Positions 44,340 to 61,145 of a stretch of 64,000 nucleotides of DNA are shown here, piece after piece. The translations under genes were made by a program, and so were the position numbers. This stretch comes from Prochilodus magdalenae. Lineage: Eukaryota; Chordata; Actinopteri; Characiformes; Prochilodontidae. The notes beneath the pieces were generated by a model. The model did not search any database and was not told the DNA's origin. It saw nothing but the letters and a program-made list of their open reading frames with translations. The stretch is from the NCBI GenBank assembly GCA_024036415.1, contig JAMWET010006972.1, forward strand, positions 1 through 64,000. Reading direction: 5' to 3'. How positions within the stretch are numbered: position 1 is the first letter of the stretch; the number at the start of each line of letters is the position of its first letter.

Positions 44340-44890
44340 GCAAACTAGTGAGTAGAAAGTGGAACGTTTTGGAAGACGGTGGTCCTGGTACATTTGCCTT
44401 CCACAATAAGAGCATCACAGTCACACTCGTGGTGGCAGTATGATAGTGCTGGGCCTGGGTGAAATTTTGTTCCTTTGTAGAGAATGTCCAGTGAACAGTC
44501 TTGAGATCTGTAGCTCAGCCAGAACTCAAGAACAGTTTCACCTTTCGAAGGTCTCTAAAGAAACAAAATTAAGGTTTTAGACTTGAAGTCTAGACTTTCA
44601 AAGTCCTGACTTGAACCACACTGGGCTGATGTTGCAGTTGAGGAGCGTTTTAAACCAGCAGTTAAGGTTTGAAAGCCTTCCACTGTGGCTTATCTACAGC
44701 AATACTGCAGAGCTGAGTGGGCCAAAGCAAGCAGTTGGTTTCAGTTGTTGCTGTTAAATGTGGCATGAGTAGTTGTTATAGTGGGTGGGCAATTACTTTT
44801 CCCCGTTTTGTGTTTCCTTATTCGTTCTGTATGAGGATCTGAAATAGATCCAATAGAAAATAGAAAATATATCAGGGAGGTAAACGTCTT
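44340..44890 (+). mobile_element. degenerate Tc1-like 3' half
   Basis: CACTCGTGGTGGCAGTATGA resembles the GGGSVMVWG block of Tc1 transposases. Later, CAATACTGCAGAGCTGAGTG (QYCRAEWA) and GGGCAATTACTTTTCCCC resemble the C-terminus and terminal repeat. All frames are broken. Confidence 0.5.
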
Positions 44891-46224
44891 TTAACAGCAG
44901 TGTAGCTCTTTTCCAGGTTGATTGAACACCTTCTCAAAACGTCCCAGCATCACTGGGCTGAATTAAGCAGAACCGTTGTTCCTGCTTTGAATCAGGGGCG
45001 GGTTCTAAACTTTGGGCCTCAGTAACACATGAAAAAGAGACCGCTCCTCTGTCCACATCAGCTTTCGCGCTGTCTCAGCTGTAGCCAATTTTTTTACCGT
45101 AGCCACAGCCTGCGACTTATCACTCACTGGTGAGAGCAAGGCTTTGATCCGGAGAGTCTGCGTTCTTCAGGAACTTAACTGAATTATTACTGTCTGCCTT
45201 CTGAAAAACGCAGGGAAGTGCTGTCCTTTGATTTCAGCACAGCTATTTGAGATTTAGTGACTCTCTTGTCTTTGCAGGCCAAATGAATGGGGTTAAAACG
45301 GACGGAAGCAGCAGGGGGGGGATAATCCCTGTCTTCCGTAATGCTGGAAATATGGTTTCTGAGTTTGGTGTGCTAGTGGACGAATGTGAACTACAGCTGT
45401 GGTGCATGCCTAGCTCTCAATGACGTCGACTAAGGGGCACAAACATCTTCTATAAAGCAGATGGATATTACACAGTAAAAGCACAGTTAGTTGAATTCCT
45501 AAGTGCACAGGATATGTTTCACTGTGAAATTTCAGGAGCTCTAAATTAATTTAATAGCTTTTTGAGGGATGAATGTTTATAAAAGATAAAAGTCCTTTAT
45601 ATTTTATTTGTATTTGTGGCATACAGGAGACAAATATAGATAATACATTTATCATGTCTCCCTGAAATTACAGTGACCCGTTTAGTGAGCACTAAATCTA
45701 GTTTTGTAGGAGGATTTTACTTGGTAAATGAAGCTGAAGCATGATAATTGTAACTTCTGTTTTGGTGCACATGATCTTTATCTAAGAACAATCCTGCTTT
45801 ATCTGCTCAAATGATATATAAAAAGTATACGTAACTTGTTTCAAAATCAACAGTATAAGCTGGCCAGTAACAATGTAAGGTAATGTGCTGGTCAGTAGCA
45901 ATGGAAAGCAAAAGTCACTAGTCACTAGTCAAACTAGCATCTTAGACCATCTTAGATGTATGTTGGTGTATTGTGATTTTTATTTTATTTTGCCGTACCG
46001 CCCTCCTTTACCATGCCCTCTAATTATCAGGTACAACTTTGTTCAGTTGTTTTCATTTATAGTTAGACAGTTATCTTCCAGATCTGCCTTCTTGGACAGT
46101 GCCATTTCATGAATATCTGCATAAATTCCGCATAAATATAAATATGGTGCGTGACTGCAGCTTTCAAAATTTGGGATTGAAACTAAGCTTCAGTATTTCC
46201 TATCTCTTCCATTTGTTTGTCTAG
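44891..46224. other. scml2 first intron, no feature recognised
   Basis: AT-rich sequence; a small triplet CACTAGT repeat near 45917-45931. No exon seen before 46225. Confidence 0.4.
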
Positions 46225-46296
46225 GATGCAGGTGCTTTAGTAGAAGTATATCTGGACTGTTCTGTTGTGCCATTAACCGAAGTGCCTGATGTCATC

Positions 46297-46318
<22 letters not shown>
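46225..46318 (+). CDS. scml2: scml2 start-codon exon (5'UTR 46225-46296, CDS 46297-46318)
   Basis: Acceptor TTTGTCTAG ends at 46224 and donor GTAACG starts at 46319. ATG 46297-46299 has a strong context (A at -3, G at +4) and encodes MGRSPQK plus one base. Two upstream ATGs lie in the UTR part: a five-codon frame at 46226-46240, and an out-of-frame ATG at 46289 that overlaps the main start. The MG start resembles the human SCML2 start. Confidence 0.85.
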
Positions 46319-51512
<5,194 letters not shown>

Positions 51513-52371
51513 TAGTGGAACACAGTATAGAATATCCAGTTCTGTATGACCTCTGCACTGCCAAATCTAGAGATGCTCCTTCTCTAACTTCTCAGATATC
51601 CACTGATCCTTTGACCTCGTCTATTGTCTAAGCAATGTGTGAAAATCTTGAGGGTGTTATTTTGCCTTCTCTTCAAAATTTTGTGTTTGTAATTTGGAAA
51701 ACAAATAACGATGTCGTTATTATGGGATAAATAGAAAAGTATTAGAGCTAAATAGCAAAAAATAATTTGTCAGCTTCCTATTTGATTAGGCAAAAGATTA
51801 GACCTTGTACTCTCCAGCTTTCCTTAAAGACACATGAAAAGGAATCCACTTTGAAATATGTATGCACATTTTGCAGTGGAAAGTAGTTTGTAGTACAGAA
51901 CAGGGAAGTTAAAATTTTCCGTTTAAAAAAAAAAAATAAAAAAAACAGAAAAAATTTATTTTGTATTAGTTATGTATTGCTATTTTTCAGTTTAACAGTA
52001 GTTTTACGGTAGTGCTTCATGCAGATGCACTTTCCAACCCCCAACTTACTTATTTGTCAAACTTAACATATTGACAGAACTGAAAGATAAGGGTTTGTGC
52101 AAAAGTTAAATAGTAAATAAAGAAAAGCTCCATTTTTCAAATCCTTAAATGGCAGCTGAACTCGTTTTGAAGCATCTAAGTCATGTAACCCGGGGTGTTC
52201 AAATGTGTTATATGGTTGTAGGGGATACATCTACTGTATGTTAGACTACTTTAATGAAACAGTGTGAGAGTGAGAGAAGGACAATAAAAAAACAAAGTAG
52301 CTCCTTTTACTTACATGGACTTAACAAGAGTCATTGCCAGTTTGTTAGTGCTATAAAGTGTTGGATTAATA

Positions 52372-52374
<3 letters not shown>

Positions 52375-52461
<87 letters not shown>
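52375..52461. repeat. (TA)n microsatellite
   Basis: About 43 uninterrupted TA units. The YIYIYI open frame across it is translated repeat. Confidence 0.97.
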
Positions 52462-52464
<3 letters not shown>

Positions 52465-52870
52465 TGAATTAATAGTTTTTGGTACTTTTGTATTATTATA
52501 TGTAGCACTACTTTGTCCAACCCATGGAATTATCTACTTAATTTAATGAATTGTCTGTCTATTAAATTTTATGAAAAATTTGCCCCAGCTGTACATTAGG
52601 GTTTTTCAACATCTTTGCTGTATAGAAAATCATTAGATCAGAGCATCAGTAAGTTGTGTTCAACAGAGTGAACAAAAAGAGACTTAATTAAAAAAAAAAA
52701 AAAATGTATTTGCTCTAAAGTTGTTTTTTTTTGTTGAGGTTTTAGAATTAAGGCTTGTTAGTAATTTACTTTAATTACTTTGTTATATATAAGTAATATA
52801 GTAGTGAGAGCACAAAACCCATATATGGAATTATGAACTATGCAAAATGTATATCTTATCTATTACTAAG

Positions 52871-52910
52871 TAATAATAATAATATAATAATAATAATAAT
52901 AATAATAATA
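52871..52910. repeat. (AAT)n microsatellite
   Basis: AAT/ATA units with one irregular step near 52884. Confidence 0.9.
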
Positions 52911-53209
52911 AAGCCCTGTAGTCCTCTTAAATAGTTTGAATTTAGTGGTGTGACCCCAGTGGTTATTGTTTAAGTCTCTATTAAGCTCTATTAAGTAGTA
53001 GTGATTGTACTAGGTTTAGGGTTAGAGCTTTAGTAGGCCACTGAATCTCATTTTAATGACACGTTAGTCAGTGGTCTGTATACTAGAACTGCTGACCCAG
53101 AAAGAGCTCTTTTTTTTAAACCAAAAATAGAATATTTTCATACTGCCCACCTCTACTACCTACATATAGCTTTATTAGTAGAGCTCTCACTGTTAAGGGT
53201 GTAAACCTC

Positions 53210-53870
53210 AGTTTTGAACATGGTCTGTAATGCTTTTTGGAACCTCCTCCTTTATATGTCGGCTACGTTCATGAACCGTTTTATTTTCCAGCATCAGAAA
53301 AGTGGTACTAAATTTAGTATAATGTTTAAAGCGTTCAGTGACTTTGCACTTTGTCTTTCATTACTGCTTTCATTCTTTTTCGGGAGGCTTGCTGTCTGTT
53401 TTTCAAAGAAATCCGCAAGCATGTTTTTCCACTCACCCAAAATTCTGTCTCAGAAGTTGGTTGCGTTTCTGATTCTTACAGCCCAAGTAATCCCAAACAC
53501 ATTCAGTGATGCTGAGGTCTGCTGTGAGACCACCAGCAGTGTCTTTGTTTGATTTGTAGTAGGTTTTTTTCCCCCTTTTCTCAGTAGTGGCTTCTTGACA
53601 GATGCACGTGCCTTTAGAGCCATAGCGCTGAGTTGTGTTCTCACAGTGAAAGAATGTGGAAGCCTGATTTTCTCTGCTATTTCTCAAAGATGAAAGCTTT
53701 AAGTACTGTTTATCTGATGGTGACAGTTTTGGTGGCCTACATGGTCTTTATGGAAGTTCTACCAGATTGTGAAGTCTTATTGTTCTCTGCATCTTTTAAG
53801 AATTATTTAACTCTGGTTTTGGAAGCTCTGGTGTTTTGACTTGTCTTGCTTTGACTTTCTTCTTTATTTA
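53210..53870 (-). mobile_element. degenerate Tc1-like element, minus strand
   Basis: The minus-strand reading near 53450-53525 gives TADLSITECVWDYLGCKNQK, similar to the PDLNPIE.VWD.LKR block of Tc1 transposases with the third catalytic acid. The surrounding frames are broken. Related copies are at 50950-51130 and 56624-57160. Confidence 0.6.
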
Positions 53871-54900
53871 AAGGAAGATTTTATCTAATCTCTGCATAAT
53901 AAAAGGTAACTTTTGTACAGTATTGCAGATTCCTGAATTGACTACTTGAATATTTCTGCATTCTATAACATGTTGGTTGTACTGTTTGGTTTGTGAATCT
54001 ATACCACAAAGTGAAGTAAATATTTCTGACTGTGAGCTTATGTTGTGAAATCTAGCAGTTTCAATTGCCTCCTGAACCAAAGGATTTACTCACATAGTAG
54101 AGTAAATTGAATAAAAAGCCATGTATGTGACTTTATGAAAGTGAAGGGCAGTTGGTGGGATGATTGACATGGTTCCGTAGAGAGTTCCCATTCATTGCGA
54201 TATGACCTGAATAATAGAGGTTAAAAACATACAGCATTCAATTAAGCGGTTGAACTCATTACCAAACAGCCACAAACCTCCGTTTAAACATTTGCATGCA
54301 TATATTAGAGTGAACTGAGTGTTTCGGTCCGAGGCTCAATAATTCTTAAAGCCTTTTAAAATAAGGCCGTATATGACACTGCAATAATATAGTCCTTTAA
54401 CAGCTAATTATAATGACAGAATGATCGATTGAAGCTTGTCTCGGTACAGTTCTTGACTCCGATAGATAAACGGCCACATCGAAACATGCTCCTCGTCCCT
54501 AAATCTTTTTAACAGCATGTACTTAACATTGTACACTTAGCATGCATTTTTTCGCTGAGCAGCACGTATCCCTGTTTCCTGGCGGGGCATAAATCTGCAC
54601 TGGGCTGCTTTATCTCTGCCTGTTGGCTCTGCGTTAAATGTTTAACCTGCGCTTGAACAGTTCCTCTGGCCCTGGCAGGTTAATGGATGCGGACTGAATG
54701 AGTGTGTAGAGTGTGATGGATGGCGGCGGTCATGTGTGTCTCGTAAGGTCCCTATCAGTCCTAGCTTAGTGTGCCTTGCAGCTCACTTCCTGCAGGGAGG
54801 CAAAAGAGGATATTTGAGCCAGGGAACGGCCGATATGAAAATTTTGTGGCTGATATCAATCGCGCTTTTAAGCAGTTGATATTGATAACCATTATGTTCA
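53871..54900. other. scml2 downstream intron, conserved-looking block at 54290-54720
   Basis: No coding exon. The stretch 54290-54720 is unique-looking, with TTTGCATGCATAT, CAGCTAATTATAATGAC and GCATAAATCTGCACTG, a composition seen in developmental enhancers. This is inference only. Confidence 0.3.
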
Positions 54901-55180
54901 GTCATTTTCAGACTTTTAACCAATATGGACTGAAATGTGCGTCTCTAAATCGCCTCGATGCCTTTAGAAGTTTGGGTTGCAGTGAGCTCCTAGTTGATTC
55001 CAGTTCCCTGTTTGAGTCTGTGCTCACTAGTTCCTTCCACCCGCAAGGATTTTTTCCTGCCCCTTACTTCTTTGGCTTTCCCATTAGGGGTCTAGACCTG
55101 GATTTCTGTAAAGCTGCTTTGGGACAATGGCTATTGTAAAAAGCGCTATACAAATTAAATGGAGTTGAATGGAATTCAAT
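54900..55180 (+). mobile_element. LINE-type 3' end with TTGAA tail
   Basis: GATTTCTGTAAAGCTGCTTT, GGGACAATGGCTATTGTAAA and AAAGCGCTATACAAATTAAA form the very common fish retroelement 3' end, followed by GAGTTGAATGGAATTCAA. Orientation is plus. Confidence 0.7.
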
Positions 55181-56623
55181 GCTGTAGAAAAGCCAGCTTT
55201 TGTGTTCATTTGATTGGCTTGTGCTGTTGTGTTCTCTACGAAGCGATGGTGTTATTACAGCTTATAGCAGACAAAAGAACTCTCTTGTTCAGGAGGTGAA
55301 AGGTACTGTACACTAGAATATTCAATACCAGTATGACATTGCCCCATAATATGGATTTCCCCATGATGGCTACAGGGACAAGCTCTACAACTTTGACCAA
55401 CACAAATTTGATCAAGTGTAATATATACATAATTATTTACAGTATTGGTGCAAAATATCAGCAATTGAGAATATGCCTTCTTTTTTCTTTTACTTTATTT
55501 TTTGTTATATATGTGTGTGTATGTATGTATGTGTATATATATTAATGTATACTCTGATATGAATTTTTTTCTTTTCCATATAGTGTAAATTATTCGTATC
55601 TCCCACCCCTGTCTTCTGGCATTGTTTCCCGATGACATTATGGAACACTGAATTTAACCGATGTCTGTCTAAAAGTGCAGTTTCCCCCCAAACGAGGGGT
55701 CTTTACAGCTCTTTATCCTGTGCTGCAGTCAGCAGTTTGGAGGCCCTCACTTCCTCCCTCTGACCACATGGCTGTTGCTTTTTATACCAGGAGTTTTATC
55801 GGCTCTAAATCAGAAAGAAATATCTCTGGTTAAGTATAGGCGCTAAATACATTTCTGAATTTTTGTAACCGCTGGTCATTTTTGGTGGACAAATCAATAT
55901 AGAATATATTTAGCGTGTTCTGAAATTTCCATTTTGACGCTAGCGTGGAAGGTTTTGCTATCCACTGCTTTTTTCTTTTTTTCAAAAGAGACAACAGCAC
56001 AGGCGTTTTAGTAGCATTTCATTTTTTTTTTCTTGGCTGGAGTTCAGAGGCTTGAGCGAACAAAAGCCGTTTAAGCTTATGATCTGTTCTTTTGTGTTGA
56101 AGTCAGTCCTATTATTGATGGGGTTAGGAAATTCCTCATTGATCAGCCTAAGCTTAAAATGGAATAATTCATTAGCTGGGTTCCACGCATTATTTTAAAG
56201 ATAAATTGGGCTTTTGAAGGTCGATTTAATTCTCAGTAATGTGTAGATGAAATAAGGGATGTTAATTCAAAGCTGTGACAAATTCCATCTTTGTAGTTTT
56301 ATAATACACTGTTCTGTGTCAGTAACTCCACTGAAACAAAGGAGAGAAAAACGTGTTTCTTCCCGTAAAAAGACTTCAATTGGTTATTAATAAACAGTAC
56401 CGCTATTATTACTAAAAATATATAATATATTGGACGTAGCTATTAGAGATTATTATCTGTTTTAACACGTTTTGTATTGCTGTTTTGCCAGTATGCATTT
56501 TTGCATTGGTTATCTTGAACTGAATTCAAGTAAATGATTATACTGAATAATGGCTAGAATTTTTTATGTTACTACTATTCTTATATGTTTAACTGGGACA
56601 CAAAATAAAGTGTTGATGCAAAA
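55181..56623. other. intron, no feature recognised
   Basis: AT-rich. CGTATCTCCCACCCCTG at about 55594-55610 resembles a hAT end without a partner. No exon recognised. Confidence 0.35.
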
Positions 56624-57160
56624 TACAGTAGTGTGTAAAAGTACTGTGACCCTTCATTTATTTCATTTCCAAGCAGAATAACCATAAAGGACGAGCTATG
56701 CATTTTATCATTAAGGAAATTTTAAAAGAAATCTCCACAAGTAATTTAAATAAATCTTGTAAACATCGTATTTAGACCTTTATCACAGCTTCCCTTCTTT
56801 TTGCTTTCAACCTGCAAGGTGTTTTCCACACTTCCAAAGTTAAACCTTTAGTTGTATTTTAATTATTATTATTATTTTAGTATGTTTCTCATGATCCAAG
56901 TAATCCCAAACACAACAGTGGTGTTAAGGTCTGATCTCTGGGTTGGTCAGTCTGTCGTTCTGAGAACACCAGCAGCTTCTTTGTTTGATTTGCTCATGCA
57001 TCTTTCCCTGTTTTCTCAGTTAGGACTTCTATACTGCGCTGTTTATATGATGGTGGGAGTTTTTTTGATCTTTAGATTTTGCACGGTTGTTAAGAGTTTT
57101 ATTTTCTTAGTATCTTATATGATGTTCTTTACTGTGGTTTCACGTCATCAGATAATTAGA
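56624..57160 (-). mobile_element. second copy of the 53.2-kb Tc1-like family
   Basis: It begins CAGTAGTGTGTAAAAGTACT, a Tc1-type end. It shares CAAGTAATCCCAAACACA, ACACCAGCAGCTTCTTTGTT and TTTTCTCAGTTAGGACTTCT with 53490-53590. The long frame 56852-57190 on the plus strand is antisense to the dead transposase. Confidence 0.55.
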
Positions 57161-58675
57161 TATGGTTTAGTGATAATACTGAAAGTGTAGTGAGACTATT
57201 GTTAGAGTTTGTGATGGTGTGTATGAGGCAGAGAGAGGCTGTATTACATCCTGATTTTCTTTTTGGTTTTATCCTCAGGCGGCAGGACCTGTGTTTAATG
57301 TGTGTGCCTGCTCTCTCGCTCTCTCAGACTAAATGTGCCAGCTTAGCTATTAACTATTTAAGAAACAAACAATAGAGAGGATATTGCTAAACAAAAGACA
57401 ACCTTTAGAAAACTCTCATAACAACTACAAAATTATAAGTTTGGGTGATTTCTGTCTGTCTATTAATTATTTATTACATGAAAGGCTGTAGTTGTTTTCA
57501 CTTAATGTCAAAAAATTAGAAGTGGCGATGGTTTTCTCCTGATAATTATCTCCTGTTTTGCATGCGGTTTCCTGGTTTTGATTTGTAATGATGGAAATAA
57601 AGTATAGGCAGAAATGAATAAACTGTAACTAAAGCACTGTGAGTTAAACCACTTTGGCTGAAGTCTTTGATGTTTATTTTATACAGTATAAAAAAAAAGT
57701 GGAGCCCCCCTTCAAAGCTTCCTGGGTTACGTATGGTTATATAGGGTATATAGATTGTATAACTCCAAGAACTACTGGAATCCTATAGTGGTTTCCTGTA
57801 TGGGTCAGTGGTTCTTTATTATAGAAGACCTATCGTATATTAATTTTGTTATGTTTTTGTTGAGTATTGATAGTCAGACAGCAAATGACACGTAATAAAT
57901 TACCATGGTATGTTTCTGATATATACAGAAGATCAAATACGGGGATAAAACTGGAACTAATAACACATAATATGAAGAGTTAAAAATACACGGTCTGAAT
58001 GTGCCAGCATAGCATGACAGTTTAAGAAATGAACCGTAAAGACGAAATCACACGCAGGCGAGTGGCATCCCCATTAATGAGCTGATATATTTATCTCCTG
58101 GTTTAATACAGCTTGCTGGTTTTGATTACCAGCACTGTTATTACCAACATCTATAATTAGTAACGGCTTCCCTGTAACTGAGGCATGGAACCGCTTCTGC
58201 TGATGTCCTTGATTTCACCTTAATATTATTGTTAATATTAAATAGTCTCATCTCTAGAGGAGCTCAAGTCTCGCTTGTGTTTCACTGCGTGGAAAACATT
58301 TCAGAATCTGTGCTACCGAAGGGGGTGGGAGGGGTGGAAGGGGTCTGGATTAGCTTCTTAATGCATTTTGCATGAGTGTGTTTGTGCTTGAATATGGGTC
58401 ATCAGTGGGATCTCCTCAGCCTATTGAATAGGAGAGTGTTGATTTAGTTGCGGGTTTTTTTTGTTTTTTTTTACAGTGACAGACAAAAAGGGAACCGAAG
58501 GCATTTTATTTGAAAGTGTTTCCTTTAGTGCAGGAATAGAAAATATTGGGGAAAGACCTGTGGCTTTTACCCTCTTTACATTTTGTGTCTTACTTTATTT
58601 TTGTGGTCTTTTGTGGCCAGCAGATTCTGATTGAGTGCTGGCGGTTACCTGTACAATTGTTTTATTGATTATGTT

Positions 58676-58717
<42 letters not shown>

Positions 58718-59229
58718 TATTATCATTATTCTCTATTTATTTACTGATGTTGGATAAAATTCAGGCTGTATTAATAGTTTGTATTACCTGTGATTTAAAC
58801 TGTAAATCCTCCTCAGGTGCTCAGCTGGAGAGCTGTTTGTCTTTTGTTTCCCCGCCGGGTATGTTTTCTGTTTCTACTGTTGTATGCATCCCAAACCGCT
58901 TACTTCTGTACCTCACCCGCTACACTAATGAATACATTTCTAATTATTAGTATTAAATATTCTTATTATTTAGTGTGCCAGTATGCGGTTTGGGTCGGAG
59001 TATCAGTCTGTCTAGCCAGATTTCTTATTTGTGTTAGCCACTTCTCTCCAGTTCACTCCTTCCCTCAGAACAATAGAGCAGCTCTACTTCGTAAGTGCTG
59101 CCGGGCTCGTCTTTTCCCTGTAGACCTGGAAAAGAAACGGAATAATGAAATTTTAAATCCACTTTTAGCCTGTATTTTGGGCTGTTACCGTTAGCTAACG
59201 TGTTAGCCGTACATTGCGGGAGTAGTACC
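57161..59229. other. intron with (ATT)n microsatellite
   Basis: No coding exon recognised. (ATT)n spans about 58677-58728. Frames at 58747-59194 match nothing I know. Confidence 0.45.
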
Positions 59230-60240
59230 ACAGCGCGTGAGGACGCTTCTTCCGAGTTGTGCCTCTTTTTGCCCGCTGTTTTCTTCTTACTTCAAGCTGT
59301 CCGTCAGCTGGCTCTCCGGGGATTTGTGAATAGGTTTGGGTTACGGGGTGTCTACCACCCCCCCTCTGCCCCTCACCGGGGCATGCGAGGGCGCTAATGC
59401 CCCCAAAACTCCCCACCCAAGCCCCGCAGCTTTGCTCTCATCCGTTTTAACCTTTTGCCCCCCCTCTCCCTCCCTCCTCAGTTCTGAACGCGTGGGAGGG
59501 GCTTGGGAAGGCAGGAGACGGATGGCTGCTGTCAATACGGCCTTCTTTCTTTTGCTCCCACCCGCTTTGTGACAGGCTCTGCCCACTAACGCTGGGATTG
59601 GCTAGAGCTTCGCACTCCTGGCCTCGGATAGGCGAGTGCTTGGTACTCGTGGGTTCGGATTGGCTAAGAGTTCATAGACTTGTAGCCAGTTTCAGCCTGT
59701 CCCGGCGCAGTGGGCGTGGTTTGTCGGAATATGGGTGGGGAAAATTACACGTCAATACTAGTCTCTGATAACGTACACACCACCCCCCTCCTCTCCCGCC
59801 CGCCTCCATGCTAATCACTTATTGCCCATTCACTCGCCGGTATCTGGGCTTTGTTATGCGTTGCTGCTGCTGCCGCCGCCGGAGAGTCACCGCGGACTGT
59901 GAAACTCTGCCGAGCTCTCCGCTTGTTCCTATAGCCGTGTACAGTAAGACGAAAGGGGAACCGGGCACCACATGCAGGGTTCGTTCTCAGGAGACGCGGA
60001 GGTTTGAGCATTGAGGCACCGGAGAGCCGATTTTGGGTGAGTTGTTGTTGCTGTTGCTTCTCGAGCTGCCGGTCCGGCTTTTGTCTGTTGCGCGCGCACC
60101 GGTAAATAACGCGTGCTCGTCTATCACCGTGTTTTTACCGAAGCTAAAAGTTGATTGAAGTCCAGCACTGCAGACTTTGTTCCGATGGCTGTTTAATTGT
60201 TTGACTTGACTATACTGAGGGGTTGTGATCTTGTACACGC
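59230..60240 (+). promoter_or_regulatory. CpG-rich promoter-like region inside or downstream of scml2
   Basis: CpG- and GC-rich block in an AT-rich intron. It has two ATTGGCTA (inverted CCAAT) boxes near 59596 and 59659, a GTGGGCGTGG GC box near 59710, and a short CTG/CCG run at about 59860-59880. Donor-like sites on the plus strand follow 59943 (GTAAGA) and 60036 (GTGAGT). Either an internal promoter of scml2 or the start of a separate plus-strand transcript fits. The open frames within it match nothing I know. Confidence 0.5.
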
Positions 60241-61118
60241 AGGTTTGGTGTTTAATCTCGGGAACGTCTTTCCGTTCCCTTCTTTTTCTCTGTCAGATTT
60301 CACTTGCTCATCCCGGCTAATGTGAGTTATTACAGCAGGTCATGTCTCTCTGCAGTAAGACATGCGGTCCTATGTACAGAAAGTTACATAGACAGTTCAC
60401 TGGTGTCTACATTAACTGCTGATATCCGCGCAGATTTGAATGGTAGTGTGAGTCTCTATACAAAAGAAAAGAAAATATACAAAACAAACTAAACAAAACG
60501 ATATTTTTATATTTATATATATTATAGAAGGTTTATAACAGAAAGCATTTCCTTATAAATTCCTTAAATATAGAAATTTTGTAAATGAACTTGTAAACAA
60601 ATCGTAAAACCCATTGTACTTTATTGCGGGTGGGTGGGGAGAGGTCTTCAAAGGCCCCCTGATACGGTTTTATCATGAAGCTGAACTGTTGTGTTATGCT
60701 AAATACTGCGATGACATATATTGTGATTTATTACCCCTTTCAACTACACGTTGTATCCACAAAGGAAAACACTGTCGGCATCTGCTTTATCTAATGAGGT
60801 TTCCTCTCTGTTCATCACTCTGTAATCGCTCATATTGTAGCAACATGGGATTGTCAAGCAGACAGACTGACACCAGTCATAAAAACCTGCTACTTCAAAT
60901 TATTACCACTGGAATGATTAATACTACGGTATCCGTCCAGTATCGGCACATGGGCATGCTGCACTGTTTAGAAGTCTACAAGTTCTGAATTGATTTATTT
61001 AACCAGGGAGGCTGTATGGAGGCTGTATCTGAAGAGCTGTTGGGACTGTTTTGACATTTAATATCTCTAACAGATTGCTTTGTTTCATTTAATCACCTGA
61101 AGCCTGAGGCAACCCGTA
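60241..61118. other. downstream of the CpG-rich block, no feature recognised
   Basis: AT-rich again. The frame at 60614-60988 has no recognised domain. Confidence 0.35.
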
Positions 61119-61145
61119 TACACACACACACACACACGCGCGTGC
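61119..61145. repeat. alternating (CA)n(CG)n tract
   Basis: TATACACACACACACACACA followed by CGCGCGTGCA, a purine-pyrimidine alternating run that can adopt Z-DNA. Confidence 0.85.

Noticed and set aside
52254..52472. Open frame ending in a Tyr-Ile repeat
   Set aside because: It runs into the (TA)n microsatellite.
56852..57190. 112-codon plus-strand frame, rich in Val, Leu and Phe
   Set aside because: It lies antisense to a Tc1-like copy related to 53210-53870; looks membrane-like only because of the T-rich strand.
59195..60014. Open frames of 65-81 codons on both strands
   Set aside because: Same reason: GC-rich promoter-like DNA with overlapping frames, proline- and arginine-rich, without domains.
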